The notes under the pieces: generated by a model
Told to the model about the DNA's origin: nothing
Seen by the model: the letters and a program-made list of their open reading frames with translations, nothing else
Databases searched by the model: none
Shown: positions 26,819-38,285 of the stretch, piece after piece
Position numbering within the stretch: the first letter of the stretch is position 1
Layout of the letters: each line of letters begins with the position of its first letter
Source of the DNA: Streptococcus sp. 29896
GTDB taxonomy: Bacteria; Bacillota; Bacilli; Lactobacillales; Streptococcaceae
Direction: 5' to 3'
Length of the DNA: 64,000 nucleotides
NCBI RefSeq assembly: GCF_032594915.1
Contig: NZ_CP118733.1
Span: 682,001 to 746,000 of the forward strand
Made by a program: the position numbers and the translations under genes

Positions 26819-26905
26819 ATGAAGAAGGAAAAATTAATTATGTTTACAGAGTTTTTAAAATTTCTTAAAAGTATAGTAGAGTTAATAACAACATTATTAA
26901 ATTAG
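26819..26905 (+). CDS. 28-residue amphipathic leader peptide upstream of cas9
   Basis: A micro-ORF starting MKKEKLIMFTEFLKFLKS with a Shine-Dalgarno GGAG at 26807-26810, 8 nt before its ATG, inside the cas9 5' region. From the inner Met the peptide is a near-perfect amphipathic helix (hydrophobic F, L, I, V alternating with K, E, T, N), similar in style to staphylococcal alpha-type phenol-soluble modulins. It could be a leader affecting cas9 translation or a membrane-active peptide. Function is unknown; the coding call rests on the ribosome site and helix pattern. Confidence 0.5.
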   Translation: MKKEKLIMFTEFLKFLKSIVELITTLLN

Positions 26906-26929
26906 TAATAAAAACAAAGGAGTAAAACT

Positions 26930-29900
26930 ATGATGAAGAAAAGTTACGCTATAGGAATAGATATAGGTACGAACAGCGTTGGGCACTGTGTTATGTATAC
27001 AGAGAACTACAAAGTACCTTCAAAAAAAATGAAGGTATTTGGAAATACCGAAAAGCTGTACATAAAGAAAAACTTACTCGGTACCTTGCTGTTTGATGAA
27101 GGCAATACAGCAGAAAATCGCAGACTAAAGCGAACAGCTCGTAGACGTTACACTCGCCGTAGAAATCGTATTTTATACTTGCAAGAAATATTTGCAGAAG
27201 AAATCAATAAGATTGATGACAGTTTTTTCCAACGTCTTGACGATTCGTTTCTTATTGTTGAGGATAAACAAGGAAGTAAGCACCCTATTTTTGGTACCTT
27301 GCAGGAAGAAAAAGAGTACCACAAACAGTTTCCAACTATTTATCATTTAAGAAAACAATTAGCAGATTCTTCTCAAAAAGCTGATATTCGATTGATTTAT
27401 CTTGCTTTGGCTCACATTATTAAGTATAGAGGGCACTTTTTATTTGAAGGGGATTTAAAATCTGAAAATAAAGATGTTCAACATTTATTTAATGACTTCG
27501 TTGAGATGTTCGACAAAACTGTTGAAGGTAGCTATTTATCAGAGAATCTACCAAATGTTGCAGATGTTTTAGTTGAAAAAGTCAGTAAGTCTAGACGTTT
27601 AGAAAATATTCTTCATTATTTTCCAAATGAAAAGAAAAATGGACTATTTGGTAATTTTCTTGCACTTGCCCTAGGGCTACAGCCTAATTTTAAAACAAAC
27701 TTCGAGCTGGCTGAAGATGCAAAAATCCAATTTTCTAAAGAAACGTACGAAGAAGATTTGGAGGAGTTATTAGGTAAAATCGGGGATGATTATGCTGACC
27801 TGTTTATCGCGACAAAATCCTTGTATGATGGGATATTGTTGGCAGGGATTTTGTCAACAACTGACTCTACAACAAAAGCTCCGCTTTCGAGTTCAATGGT
27901 TGATAGGTATAAGGAACATCAAAAAGACTTAGCCTTACTGAAGGTTTTCATTCGTCAGAATTTGTCCGATTCCTATAAAGAAGTTTTCAATGATAAGCTA
28001 AAAGATGGTTATGCAGGTTACATTGAAGGCAAAACGACGCAGGAGAATTTTTATAGATTCATAAAAAAAGCAATAGAGAAGATTGAAGGAAGCGATTATT
28101 TCATTGATAAAATCGATAGAGAAGATTTCCTTAGAAAACAACGTACCTTTGATAATGGCTCTATTCCACATCAAATCCATCTTCAAGAAATGCAAGCCAT
28201 TATTAGAAGACAGGCTAAGTTTTATCCGTTTCTAGCAGTGAATCAGGATAAGATTGAAAAAATACTAACTTTCCGTATTCCTTATTATGTCGGCCCGCTG
28301 GCACGAGGAAATAGTGAATTTGCTTGGTTAAATCGTAAATCAGACGAAAAGATTAGGCCTTGGAATTTTGATGAAATGGTTGATAAGGAAACATCCGCCG
28401 AAAACTTCATCACTCGTATGACAAACTATGATCAATACTTGCCGGATCAAAAGGTTCTTCCAAAGCATAGTCTGTTATATGAAAAGTTTGCAGTATATAA
28501 TGAGTTGACAAAAGTTAAATTTATAGCAGAAGGAATGCGTGATTATCAATTCCTTGATAGTAGACAAAAAAAGGATATCGTCAAAACTTTCTTTAAAACG
28601 AAGCGAAAAGTCACAGCCAAAGATATCAAATCTTATTTGGAAAACTCCAATGGCTACGAGGGGGTTGAATTAAAAGGTCTTGAAGATCAGTTTAATGCTA
28701 GTCTTCCAACTTATCATGATTTACTTAAAATTATACAAGATAAAGCGTTTATGGATGCAGAAGAAAATCAAGAAATTCTTGAAGATGTTGTGCTGACCTT
28801 AACTCTATTCGAAGATAGAGAAATGATTAGAAAACGACTAGAGAAGTATAAGGATGTATTGACAGAAGAACAACGCAAAAAACTGGAACGTCGCCATTAT
28901 ACTGGTTGGGGTCGATTATCTGCTAAGTTAATTAATGGCATACGAGATAAGGTAACTAGAAAAACAATTTTGGACTATCTAATAGATGATGGCACAAATA
29001 ACCGTAATTTTATGCAACTGATAAATGATGATACTCTATCATTTGTAGATGAAATCAGACTAGCACAAGGTTCTGGAGAAGCAGAAGATTATCGCGCAGA
29101 GGTGCAAAATCTTGCCGGAAGCCCAGCCATAAAAAAAGGAATCCTACAAAGTTTAAAAATTGTGGATGAATTGATAGAAGTTATGGGATATGATCCTGAG
29201 CATATCGTTGTTGAAATGGCGCGTGAAAATCAGTTTACGAATCAAGGTCGCCGTAACTCGCAACAGCGTATAAATCGATTAGAGAAAGCCTTGAAGGATT
29301 TTGGGAGTAAAATATTAGAAGAACAGAAACCTTATGGAGTATCTAAAGTCAACAATATTCATTTACAAAGTGACAGATTATTTCTCTACTATCTTCAGAA
29401 TGGTAAAGATATGTACACAGATGAGGAATTGGATATAGATAGCCTTAGCGAATATGATATTGACCATATTATTCCTCAAGCTTTCATCAAAGATGACTCG
29501 CTAGATAATAAAGTTTTGACAAAATCTGCTAAAAACAGAGGGAAATCTGACGATGTACCAAGTATTGAAATTGTTAATGAGAGGAAATATTTCTGGAGAC
29601 AGTTATTAAATTCTAAGCTCATTTCCCAACGTAAATTTGATAACCTGACCAAGGCGGAGCGAGGTGGATTGACCAATGAGGATAAAGCAAGATTTATCCA
29701 ACGGCAGTTAGTTGAAACTAGACAAATTACAAAACATGTAGCTAGGATTTTAGATACGCGCTTTAATACGAAGTTGGATGAAGATGGAAATAGGATTCGT
29801 CATCCGAAAGTCAATATTATTACCTTAAAATCAAGCTTAGTATCTCAATTTAGAAAAGACTATCAGCTGTACAAGGTACGTGAAATCAACAATTACCATC

Positions 29901-31078
29901 ACGCTCATGATGCTTATCTGAATGCAGTAGTAGCAACAGCTTTGCTGAAGAAATATCCTAAACTAGCACCAGAATTTGTGTATGGAGAGTATCCAACGTA
30001 TAATAGTTACAAATCTCGTAAGTCAGCAACCGAGAGAGTCTTATTTTATTCTAATATCATGAACTTTTTCAAACGAATTGTTGTACATTCAAAAACAGGT
30101 GCGGTAAGGATTCGTCCAATAACTGAAGTGAACAAAGATACTGGGGAGATTGTTTGGAATAAGAAATCAGATTTTAAAACGGTCAGAAAAGTCTTATCTT
30201 ATCCGCAAGTGAATGTTGTTAAAAAGACAGAGGTTCAAAACCATGGTCTAGATAGAGGGAAACCTAAAGGCTTCTATAATGCAAATCTTTCACCAAGGCC
30301 TAAAGAAGGAAGTGTTGAAAATCTGGTTCCTGCCAAACAAAGTTTTGATACAAAGCGTTACGGTGGCTATGCAGGCATTTCAAATTCTTATGCCGTTCTA
30401 GTGAATGGAATTATTGAGAAGGGGAAAAAGAAAAGTAAAGCGGAAGTAACAGAGTTTCAAGGCATCTCCATTCTAGCTAGGAAGTATTTTGAGAAAAATC
30501 CAAAACAATATTTATTGAATCTTGGATATAAAGATATTAAATCCATTATTAAATTACCAAAATATAGCCTTTTTGAACTGGAAAACGGCAGCAGACGAAT
30601 GCTTGCAAGCATCTTGTCAACAAATAATAAACGTGGAGAAATTCATAAGGGCAATGAGATGTATCTGCCAGATAAATTTGTTACTTTACTTTACCATGCA
30701 ATGAGAGTAAATCGAACGCTGGAGCCTGGACATAAGAAATATGTGGAAACTCATCGTCATGTTTTTGATGAATTACTGACATACATCCTTGAATACAATG
30801 AAAAAATTGTTGGAGCTAAAGCTAATGGAAAACGGATTGTAGAAGCATATTCAGCTAGAAAAGATACTGATAACCTTGAGGAACTTTGCAATTCATTCAT
30901 CAACTTGTTGAATCTAACTGCCCTAGGTAGTGCTGTTGATTTTGAATTTTTAGGCACTAAAATCCCACGCTATAGAGATTACACCCCATCTTCACTTCTC
31001 AAGTCTACCCTCATTCATCAGTCTGTGACTGGTCTCTACGAAACACGTATTGATTTGAGCAAATTAGGAGGAGACTAA
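26930..31078 (+). CDS. cas9: CRISPR-associated endonuclease Cas9 (type II-A)
   Basis: A 1382-residue RNA-guided DNA nuclease. RuvC-I is [10 protein letters not shown] with Asp11, followed by the Arg-rich bridge helix [18 protein letters not shown] (about 65-82). RuvC-II has [13 protein letters not shown] has [13 protein letters not shown] with His846 equivalent to SpyCas9 His840. RuvC-III has [12 protein letters not shown] with Asp994. Near the C-terminus IPRYRDY aligns with IDRKRY of SpyCas9, keeping both PAM-reading arginines (Arg1347, Arg1349). GGAG lies 7 nt before the first ATG. cas1 starts on the last base of the stop codon. All catalytic motifs are intact. Confidence 0.97.
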   Translation: MMKKSYAIGIDIGTNSVGHCVMYTENYKVPSKKMKVFGNTEKLYIKKNLLGTLLFDEGNTAENRRLKRTARRRYTRRRNRILYLQEIFAEEINKIDDSFFQRLDDSFLIVEDKQGSKHPIFGTLQEEKEYHKQFPTIYHLRKQLADSSQKADIRLIYLALAHIIKYRGHFLFEGDLKSENKDVQHLFNDFVEMFDKTVEGSYLSENLPNVADVLVEKVSKSRRLENILHYFPNEKKNGLFGNFLALALGLQPNFKTNFELAEDAKIQFSKETYEEDLEELLGKIGDDYADLFIATKSLYDGILLAGILSTTDSTTKAPLSSSMVDRYKEHQKDLALLKVFIRQNLSDSYKEVFNDKLKDGYAGYIEGKTTQENFYRFIKKAIEKIEGSDYFIDKIDREDFLRKQRTFDNGSIPHQIHLQEMQAIIRRQAKFYPFLAVNQDKIEKILTFRIPYYVGPLARGNSEFAWLNRKSDEKIRPWNFDEMVDKETSAENFITRMTNYDQYLPDQKVLPKHSLLYEKFAVYNELTKVKFIAEGMRDYQFLDSRQKKDIVKTFFKTKRKVTAKDIKSYLENSNGYEGVELKGLEDQFNASLPTYHDLLKIIQDKAFMDAEENQEILEDVVLTLTLFEDREMIRKRLEKYKDVLTEEQRKKLERRHYTGWGRLSAKLINGIRDKVTRKTILDYLIDDGTNNRNFMQLINDDTLSFVDEIRLAQGSGEAEDYRAEVQNLAGSPAIKKGILQSLKIVDELIEVMGYDPEHIVVEMARENQFTNQGRRNSQQRINRLEKALKDFGSKILEEQKPYGVSKVNNIHLQSDRLFLYYLQNGKDMYTDEELDIDSLSEYDIDHIIPQAFIKDDSLDNKVLTKSAKNRGKSDDVPSIEIVNERKYFWRQLLNSKLISQRKFDNLTKAERGGLTNEDKARFIQRQLVETRQITKHVARILDTRFNTKLDEDGNRIRHPKVNIITLKSSLVSQFRKDYQLYKVREINNYHHAHDAYLNAVVATALLKKYPKLAPEFVYGEYPTYNSYKSRKSATERVLFYSNIMNFFKRIVVHSKTGAVRIRPITEVNKDTGEIVWNKKSDFKTVRKVLSYPQVNVVKKTEVQNHGLDRGKPKGFYNANLSPRPKEGSVENLVPAKQSFDTKRYGGYAGISNSYAVLVNGIIEKGKKKSKAEVTEFQGISILARKYFEKNPKQYLLNLGYKDIKSIIKLPKYSLFELENGSRRMLASILSTNNKRGEIHKGNEMYLPDKFVTLLYHAMRVNRTLEPGHKKYVETHRHVFDELLTYILEYNEKIVGAKANGKRIVEAYSARKDTDNLEELCNSFINLLNLTALGSAVDFEFLGTKIPRYRDYTPSSLLKSTLIHQSVTGLYETRIDLSKLGGD

Positions 31079-31944
31079 TGGGTTGGCGAACTGTTATTGT
31101 AAATACACACTCCAAACTATCATATAAAAATAATCATTTGATTTTTAAAGATGCTACTCGGACAGAAATGATTCATCTGTCCGAGGTTGACATCTTATTG
31201 CTGGAAACAACTGATATTGTGCTGTCTACGATGTTAATCAAGCGATTAGTAGATGAAAACATTCTGGTTATTTTTTGTGATGATAAGCGACTACCAACAG
31301 CACACTTGATGCCTTATTATGCTCGGCATGACTCCAGTTTACAGCTTTCGAGGCAAATTGACTGGGAAGAAGCAATCAAAGCTGAAGTTTGGACACATAT
31401 CATTTCCCAGAAAATACTAAACCAAAGTATCTATCTCAGTGCGTGTGGTTTCATTGAAAAATCTCATTCTCTCATGAATTTGTACCATAGTTTGGAGCTC
31501 TTTGACCCTAGCAATCGTGAAGGACACTCTGCTCGGATTTACTTTAATACTTTGTTTGGAAACGATTTCAATCGAGAGCTTGATAATGATATCAATGCAA
31601 GTCTAGATTATGGCTATACCCTGTTACTTAGTATGTTTGCGCGTGAGGTTGTTCTTTCTGGCTGTATGACACAATTTGGTTTAAAACACGCTAACCAATT
31701 CAATCAGTTCAACCTTGCGAGCGACATCATGGAACCTTTTCGGCCTATCATAGATCAGATTGTTTACGAAAATCGAAACCATAGTTTTGTTAAGATTAAG
31801 CGGGAATTGTTTACAATCTTTTCAGATACATTTCAATACAACAATAAGGAAATGTACTTGACCAATATTGTTAGCGATTATACGAAGAAAGTGATTAAGG
31901 CACTCAATAACAAAGGGAAAGGAGTTCCTGAATTTAGGATATGA
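31078..31944 (+). CDS. cas1: CRISPR integrase Cas1
   Basis: A 288-residue type II-A Cas1. The N-terminal beta domain ([23 protein letters not shown]) is followed by the helical catalytic domain with active-site regions [16 protein letters not shown] (Glu/acidic), [22 protein letters not shown] (His and Asp). It inserts new spacers at the leader end with Cas2, guided by Cas9 and Csn2. Its start overlaps the cas9 stop and its end overlaps cas2. Confidence 0.95.
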   Translation: MGWRTVIVNTHSKLSYKNNHLIFKDATRTEMIHLSEVDILLLETTDIVLSTMLIKRLVDENILVIFCDDKRLPTAHLMPYYARHDSSLQLSRQIDWEEAIKAEVWTHIISQKILNQSIYLSACGFIEKSHSLMNLYHSLELFDPSNREGHSARIYFNTLFGNDFNRELDNDINASLDYGYTLLLSMFAREVVLSGCMTQFGLKHANQFNQFNLASDIMEPFRPIIDQIVYENRNHSFVKIKRELFTIFSDTFQYNNKEMYLTNIVSDYTKKVIKALNNKGKGVPEFRI

Positions 31945-32273
31945 GTTACCGGTATATGAGAATGCTATTGATGTTTGATATGCCTACAGAAACAGTTGAT
32001 GAAAGAAAGGCATATCGTAAATTCCGTAAATTTTTAATCAACGAAGGGTTTATTATGCATCAATTTTCGGTCTATAGCAAGTTACTCCTGAACAATTCAG
32101 CCAGTAATACTATGTTGGAGCGACTAAAGGCAAATAATCCCAAGAAAGGAAATATCACACTTCTGACAGTTACAGAAAAACAATTTGCTCGAATGATTTA
32201 TCTCCATGGTCAGCGAGATGATTGTATAGGAAATACAGACTCTCGAATAGTCTTTTTAGGAGAGGAGATTTGA
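31941..32273 (+). CDS. cas2: CRISPR adaptation protein Cas2
   Basis: A 110-residue ferredoxin-fold protein. The N-terminal strand [14 protein letters not shown] carries the conserved Asp, and [20 protein letters not shown] follows. It bridges two Cas1 dimers in the adaptation complex. It overlaps cas1 by 4 nt and precedes csn2 by one base. Confidence 0.95.
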   Translation: MSYRYMRMLLMFDMPTETVDERKAYRKFRKFLINEGFIMHQFSVYSKLLLNNSASNTMLERLKANNPKKGNITLLTVTEKQFARMIYLHGQRDDCIGNTDSRIVFLGEEI

Positions 32274-32274
32274 T

Positions 32275-32940
32275 ATGAAATTGAACTTTCCGTTACTAGA
32301 CGAAGCTCTGACGGTCGAGAAAGCAACTATTTTTGTTGTAGAGGATACGACAGTATTTTCTCGACTGGTTAGGAATTTTTATCAATATCAAGATGGATTA
32401 GAATTAAAAATTTTCGACGAACAATTTAGGTCCATTAAAGATTCCGAGCTGATGGTGGTGACAGATATTTTAGGATATGACATCAATGCTGCACCAATAC
32501 TGAAACTCATCCATGCTAATTTAGAAAATCAATTAAATGAAAAACCAGAAGTGAAATCAATTATTGAAAAATTAGCAAATTCTATTACTGAACTAATCTC
32601 TTATGAATGTTTAGAGAATGAGCTTGATTTGGAGTATGATGAGATTACGGTTTTGGAGTTGATAAAGGCGTTAGGGGTCAAAATTGAAACTATCAGTGAT
32701 ACGATTTTTGATAAAATTTTTGAGATTTTACAAGTTTATCAATTTTTGAATAAGAAGAGATTTCTTATCTTTATCAATGTGTTATCTTATTTGACGGTGG
32801 ATGAAATTCAGAAAACTAGGGAGTATATTGAACTTTCCAATATGGATGTTCTTTTTCTAGAACCGAGAAAAAGAAAAGATTTCCCTCAGTATGTTTTGGA
32901 TAAAGACTATTTCTTACTATCGGAAAATATTGTAAAATAA
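32275..32940 (+). CDS. csn2: CRISPR adaptation protein Csn2
   Basis: A 221-residue Csn2 of the short streptococcal type, starting [18 protein letters not shown]. It forms a calcium-stabilised tetrameric ring that binds double-stranded DNA ends during spacer capture. Its presence defines subtype II-A. The gene lies one base behind cas2 and 98 nt before the array. Confidence 0.93.
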   Translation: MKLNFPLLDEALTVEKATIFVVEDTTVFSRLVRNFYQYQDGLELKIFDEQFRSIKDSELMVVTDILGYDINAAPILKLIHANLENQLNEKPEVKSIIEKLANSITELISYECLENELDLEYDEITVLELIKALGVKIETISDTIFDKIFEILQVYQFLNKKRFLIFINVLSYLTVDEIQKTREYIELSNMDVLFLEPRKRKDFPQYVLDKDYFLLSENIVK

Positions 32941-33038
32941 GTACATATAGTACAGATATTAGAAACTATTCGAAACTGAAGTCTGGCTGAGACGAATGGC
33001 GCGATTACGAGATTTTGTGACAAAAAATAGTCTACGAG
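32941..33038 (+). promoter_or_regulatory. CRISPR leader
   Basis: 98 bases between csn2 and the first repeat. It includes GGCTGAGACGAATGGCGCG and ends with CTACGAG directly at the first repeat, the leader-end motif used for polarised spacer insertion in type II-A systems. A pre-crRNA promoter is not clear to me. Confidence 0.8.
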
Positions 33039-36000
33039 GTTTTAGAGCTGTGCTGTTTCGAATGGTTTCAAAACTTGTACATTCGTTTCGACCGCAGTTG
33101 AGTAGTTTTAGAGCTGTGCTGTTTCGAATGGTTTCAAAACCAAGGACGATTCAGCTTAGCGCTACCCGAGTTTTAGAGCTGTGCTGTTTCGAATGGTTTC
33201 AAAACGAAATTCTTGGGACTTTACCATGGTGCTCCGTTTTAGAGCTGTGCTGTTTCGAATGGTTTCAAAACAGGCGTGCTGCTGTTGTTGCTAACGGTGA
33301 TGTTTTAGAGCTGTGCTGTTTCGAATGGTTTCAAAACAATAACTTCATTCCAATCTTTGTGTTCAACGTTTTAGAGCTGTGCTGTTTCGAATGGTTTCAA
33401 AACCCTCTTCTCGATTCTCCTAGTTGGTTTACTGTTTTAGAGCTGTGCTGTTTCGAATGGTTTCAAAACTAAGATACGCTCTAAAAGTCAATCAGAAGAG
33501 TTTTAGAGCTGTGCTGTTTCGAATGGTTTCAAAACTCTTTCAGACCGCCAAGCCCTTTGAGCTTGAGTTTTAGAGCTGTGCTGTTTCGAATGGTTTCAAA
33601 ACGATGTCCGTCTTGATTGGAACGGCTTCTACGTTTTAGAGCTGTGCTGTTTCGAATGGTTTCAAAACGTTGGAAAGAGATTTTTAATATTAGTGTAGGT
33701 TTTAGAGCTGTGCTGTTTCGAATGGTTTCAAAACAACTCAACAATAAAGTAGGTTGGAAGGACGGTTTTAGAGCTGTGCTGTTTCGAATGGTTTCAAAAC
33801 ACGAAATGCGAAAGTAGCTCCTTTGTCAGTGTTTTAGAGCTGTGCTGTTTCGAATGGTTTCAAAACTTTTCGGGTGTGCCTCAATGGTTTAACAATGTTT
33901 TAGAGCTGTGCTGTTTCGAATGGTTTCAAAACACATCACAAAGTGGTACTTGGATAAAAAGCGTTTTAGAGCTGTGCTGTTTCGAATGGTTTCAAAACCA
34001 CGTAGCGAGTCATTAGGTAAAATGCTCGGTTTTAGAGCTGTGCTGTTTCGAATGGTTTCAAAACTTATAAGCGTATTAAAACTCAAGCTCTAAAGTTTTA
34101 GAGCTGTGCTGTTTCGAATGGTTTCAAAACCTGTTGAGAGAAGCACGAAAGCCAGAAGAAGTTTTAGAGCTGTGCTGTTTCGAATGGTTTCAAAACAGGG
34201 TATCCAGGTACTTATTACAAGCGTGTGTTTTAGAGCTGTGCTGTTTCGAATGGTTTCAAAACTTCGACGCAGATGTGACCGCCCTGGTGCGTGTTTTAGA
34301 GCTGTGCTGTTTCGAATGGTTTCAAAACAGGTCCGTATAATAAGAGTTACACGGTTACGTTTTAGAGCTGTGCTGTTTCGAATGGTTTCAAAACTTGTTC
34401 TTGAGTTAGAGCTTGGTCGGCTTGTTTTAGAGCTGTGCTGTTTCGAATGGTTTCAAAACGTCATGTAGGATACAACCAACAATAAGAGCGTTTTAGAGCT
34501 GTGCTGTTTCGAATGGTTTCAAAACCTGGATACCATTATTCAAGCAGTTGATACAGTTTTAGAGCTGTGCTGTTTCGAATGGTTTCAAAACCGCTACTTT
34601 TCGGGGTAAGCTGGAGCGTTTGTTTTAGAGCTGTGCTGTTTCGAATGGTTTCAAAACTATTGCGGAGCAAACAGATAGACCATCAAGGTTTTAGAGCTGT
34701 GCTGTTTCGAATGGTTTCAAAACTAAGATACGCTCTAAAAGTCAATCAGAAGAGTTTTAGAGCTGTGCTGTTTCGAATGGTTTCAAAACTCTTTCAGACC
34801 GCCAAGCCCTTTGAGCTTGAGTTTTAGAGCTGTGCTGTTTCGAATGGTTTCAAAACGATGTCCGTCTTGATTGGAACGGCTTCTACGTTTTAGAGCTGTG
34901 CTGTTTCGAATGGTTTCAAAACGTTGGAAAGAGATTTTTAATATTAGTGTAGGTTTTAGAGCTGTGCTGTTTCGAATGGTTTCAAAACAACTCAACAATA
35001 AAGTAGGTTGGAAGGACGGTTTTAGAGCTGTGCTGTTTCGAATGGTTTCAAAACACGAAATGCGAAAGTAGCTCCTTTGTCAGTGTTTTAGAGCTGTGCT
35101 GTTTCGAATGGTTTCAAAACTCTGACGTGCTCTGTGCTAAGCAAGCCAACGTTTTAGAGCTGTGCTGTTTCGAATGGTTTCAAAACAAATACTCTACATG
35201 CTGGAGTTGTGGGGCTGTTTTAGAGCTGTGCTGTTTCGAATGGTTTCAAAACCTGTTGATGAAGAAAAGGAAATCGACGATGGTTTTAGAGCTGTGCTGT
35301 TTCGAATGGTTTCAAAACACGCTATCCAGACGGGGCTGAACATTCAGCGTTTTAGAGCTGTGCTGTTTCGAATGGTTTCAAAACGAAAGTGATTCTTATG
35401 TTGTAACTCATGCAGTTTTAGAGCTGTGCTGTTTCGAATGGTTTCAAAACATGTCTGGTATCGTTAAATTCTTAACCGCAGTTTTAGAGCTGTGCTGTTT
35501 CGAATGGTTTCAAAACTGTAAACAGTGGATGGCAAACAGTTCAGTCGTTTTAGAGCTGTGCTGTTTCGAATGGTTTCAAAACGATTTGGTTGGTGATATC
35601 CTCAGTCGTAGCGTTTTAGAGCTGTGCTGTTTCGAATGGTTTCAAAACGGCAGCATCTCTTGAAGAGGCTGTTGTAAAGTTTTAGAGCTGTGCTGTTTCG
35701 AATGGTTTCAAAACGTGACCTATCTGACACAATCAAGAATTACAGTTTTAGAGCTGTGCTGTTTCGAATGGTTTCAAAACACCATCACATTGTTACCACG
35801 CATACCAAAAGTTTTAGAGCTGTGCTGTTTCGAATGGTTTCAAAACTGTAGAAAAATGCGGTCTATGCCAAGGTTAGTTTTAGAGCTGTGCTGTTTCGAA
35901 TGGTTTCAAAACTCTGTCAAGTGGTATACGTCCGCCATTGAAGTTTTAGAGCTGTGCTGTTTCGAATGGTTTCAAAACAAACCATGTATTTCAAACACGT

Positions 36001-37166
36001 TATGGTTAGTTTTAGAGCTGTGCTGTTTCGAATGGTTTCAAAACTTTATTGTCAAACTTTCAACCTGTTTTAGTGTTTTAGAGCTGTGCTGTTTCGAATG
36101 GTTTCAAAACACGCCCGTGAGGTTTTCAATTTGATTGTAAGTTTTAGAGCTGTGCTGTTTCGAATGGTTTCAAAACTACCTTCTGCATACGGTTCTGACT
36201 CGAGTTTGTTTTAGAGCTGTGCTGTTTCGAATGGTTTCAAAACTCAAAAACTCAGTCATATCAAGAGTTTAACGTTTTAGAGCTGTGCTGTTTCGAATGG
36301 TTTCAAAACCGTTTTCAGTTGCATTGGAACACGGTTCGGGTTTTAGAGCTGTGCTGTTTCGAATGGTTTCAAAACTAGTAGTGATAACCAAACGTCTTCC
36401 TCATTGTTTTAGAGCTGTGCTGTTTCGAATGGTTTCAAAACAACCAAGGCAGGTACATGATCCTGACGAATGTTTTAGAGCTGTGCTGTTTCGAATGGTT
36501 TCAAAACTGTACGTAATCAAAAAATTAAATTTTTTCAGTTTTAGAGCTGTGCTGTTTCGAATGGTTTCAAAACACGGACAAAGAGAAGGACCTGCTCGCC
36601 AGCGTTTTAGAGCTGTGCTGTTTCGAATGGTTTCAAAACTTGAGCGAGCGGAGAAGTTTGTTCGTGTGGGTTTTAGAGCTGTGCTGTTTCGAATGGTTTC
36701 AAAACTTAGGGTCTGCAACTGCAACCCACCAGCCTGTTTTAGAGCTGTGCTGTTTCGAATGGTTTCAAAACTGCGGCAATCTTGCCACGTTGCAAAGCTT
36801 GGTTTTAGAGCTGTGCTGTTTCGAATGGTTTCAAAACTAGTGGTTGTAGAGGCAATACATAACAATAGTTTTAGAGCTGTGCTGTTTCGAATGGTTTCAA
36901 AACTGTGGTCTTTTCTTATGACCGCTCAGGGGTGTTTTAGAGCTGTGCTGTTTCGAATGGTTTCAAAACCTGACAAACAAGAAATAGAACATTCTGGAAG
37001 TTTTAGAGCTGTGCTGTTTCGAATGGTTTCAAAACCGTTTGTTATCTTCTGTACGTCTATCATAAGTTTTAGAGCTGTGCTGTTTCGAATGGTTTCAAAA
37101 CGCAGGGATTTTAACTGCAGGTGTGATTAAGTTTTAGAGTTGTGTTGCTCTAAATAGTTATTTTAA
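33039..37166 (+). CRISPR. Type II-A CRISPR array, about 62 spacers
   Basis: The 36-nt repeat begins GTTTTAGAGCTGTGCTG and ends ATGGTTTCAAAAC. The first starts at 33039, the last intact one at 37066, and a degenerate one at 37131-37166 marks the old end. Spacers are mostly 30 nt (a few 29 or 31), giving a 66-nt period and about 63 repeats. Repeats are otherwise uniform. Spacers 7-12 (33470 onward) recur as 26-31 (34724 onward), offset by 1254 nt, exactly 19 units. The large array suggests long-term activity. Targets cannot be named without a search. Confidence 0.97.
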
Positions 37167-37223
37167 TTCTCAAAAGCAATGTGGCAAAAATATTTAAGTG
37201 TCAAAAAATAAAGGGGATTGTAG

Positions 37224-37337
37224 ATGGATGCAAAATCAATTATTTTAATACTACTGGTTATAACAGTAGTAGTGAATATTTTAACTTTAATCATCAAAAT
37301 AATTACCAAAAAAATTGAAAGTAAAAAGTATAGATGA
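37224..37337 (+). CDS. 37-residue single-pass membrane peptide at the CRISPR distal end
   Basis: Starts MDAKSIILILLVITVVVN, continues with a second hydrophobic run and a basic tail (KKIESKKYR). AAGGGG lies 8 nt before the ATG. One long membrane helix (about 5-28) with a basic C-terminus resembles small toxin-like or holin-like peptides, but no family is assigned. It lies 57 nt after the degenerate last repeat. Between 37338 and the rpiA promoter I see only a short frame without ribosome site. Confidence 0.5.
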   Translation: MDAKSIILILLVITVVVNILTLIIKIITKKIESKKYR

Positions 37338-37466
37338 ATTCGATTCAAAATTCATTTTTGAAGGATGGAAATTAGTGAACAGACAAGTAATTCTCTATCA
37401 TAAACTTTCAAAGTTCAAATGACGATTAACAACATCCAATTTTCCTCCAAGATTTCTAACTCCCTC

Positions 37467-37496
37467 TTGTCCATTCAAAGTTTTCCATGATATACT
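37467..37496 (+). promoter_or_regulatory. rpiA promoter
   Basis: TTGTCC (37467-37472), 18-bp spacer, extended -10 TGaTATACT (hexamer 37491-37496). Confidence 0.6.
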
Positions 37497-37529
37497 ATAT
37501 GTAATCGTTTTATTTCAAAGGAGACAAGG

Positions 37530-38204
37530 ATGACAAACTTAAAAGAGCAGGTTGGGATTAAGGCGGCGGAGTTTGTTGCTGACGGCATGATTGTTGGGCT
37601 AGGGACTGGCTCGACGGCTTACTATTTCGTGCAGGAGATTGGCCGCCGGGTTGCAGAGGAGGGCTTACAAATCACAGGCGTAACGACCTCTCATGCCACG
37701 GCTGAGCATGCTGCGTCCCTTGGGATTCCCCTAAAAAACATCGACGAGGTCGATCACGTGGACTTGACGGTGGACGGAGCTGATGAGGTGGACGGAGCCT
37801 TCAATGGTATCAAGGGAGGCGGTGCCGCACTGCTTATGGAGAAGGTGGTCGCGGTCAACAGCAAGGACTGCATCTGGATCGTCGATGAGTCTAAGGTGGT
37901 GCAAACCCTAGGTGCCTTCAAGTTGCCGGTGGAAGTCGTGCAGTACGGTGCGGAGAACCTTTTCCGACACTTCGAGGCCAAAGGCTACCGACCAAGTTTT
38001 CGGATGACTGACGGCCAGAAGCACGTGACCGATATGAAGAATTTCATTATTGATTTGGATTTACAACGCATCGAGGATACGGAGGCCTTGGCGGACGAGC
38101 TGGACAAAACAGTGGGAGTAGTCGAGCATGGGCTCTTTATCGGCTTGATTTCTAAGGTTATTGTTGGGACACCACAAGGACCAGAAATACTTGAAAAGAA
38201 ATAA
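37530..38204 (+). CDS. rpiA: Ribose-5-phosphate isomerase A
   Basis: A 224-residue enzyme interconverting ribose-5-phosphate and ribulose-5-phosphate. Motifs are [12 protein letters not shown] (about 24-35), [11 protein letters not shown] (about 82) and [12 protein letters not shown] (about 95). AAAGGAG precedes the ATG. It is the first gene of a pentose and nucleoside cluster with deoB, punA and deoD. Confidence 0.95.
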   Translation: MTNLKEQVGIKAAEFVADGMIVGLGTGSTAYYFVQEIGRRVAEEGLQITGVTTSHATAEHAASLGIPLKNIDEVDHVDLTVDGADEVDGAFNGIKGGGAALLMEKVVAVNSKDCIWIVDESKVVQTLGAFKLPVEVVQYGAENLFRHFEAKGYRPSFRMTDGQKHVTDMKNFIIDLDLQRIEDTEALADELDKTVGVVEHGLFIGLISKVIVGTPQGPEILEKK

Positions 38205-38205
38205 A

Positions 38206-38221
38206 TTGAAAACGCTTCTCA
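38206..38221 (+). promoter_or_regulatory. Possible CcpA (cre) site before deoB
   Basis: TTGAAAACGCTTCTCA resembles TGWAARCGYTWWCA with a mismatch at the 3' end. It is just after rpiA and ~30 nt before the deoB -10. Nucleoside catabolism is often under CcpA. Confidence 0.35.
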
Positions 38222-38247
38222 TTTTTATTTAATGGGGAGCTTTTTTG

Positions 38248-38256
38248 TGGTATAAT
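38248..38256 (+). promoter_or_regulatory. deoB extended -10 promoter
   Basis: TGgTATAAT (hexamer 38251-38256) follows a GC-rich stem and T-run at about 38234-38246 that may terminate rpiA. Confidence 0.65.
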
Positions 38257-38285
38257 GAAAAGACGAACATTATAAAGGAGTTCTT

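Noticed and set aside
32996-37130. Long open frames on both strands across the CRISPR array, with repeated VLELCCFEWFQN-, FRAVLFRMVSK- or FETIRNSTALK-type peptides
   Set aside because: The 66-nt unit is divisible by three, so the repeat is read in the same frame throughout. There is no ribosome site or start logic; these are translation artefacts of repeats.
37102-37340. CreA-like match of the last spacer to the downstream peptide's promoter
   Set aside because: Only a 9-nt ATTTTAACT match was seen, inside the coding part and not at the seed end; not above chance.
37315-37422. 35-codon frame after the small membrane peptide (TTG start, FIFEGWKLVNRQ)
   Set aside because: Overlaps the membrane peptide gene, has no Shine-Dalgarno and a TTG start. 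It may be a remnant but cannot be supported.
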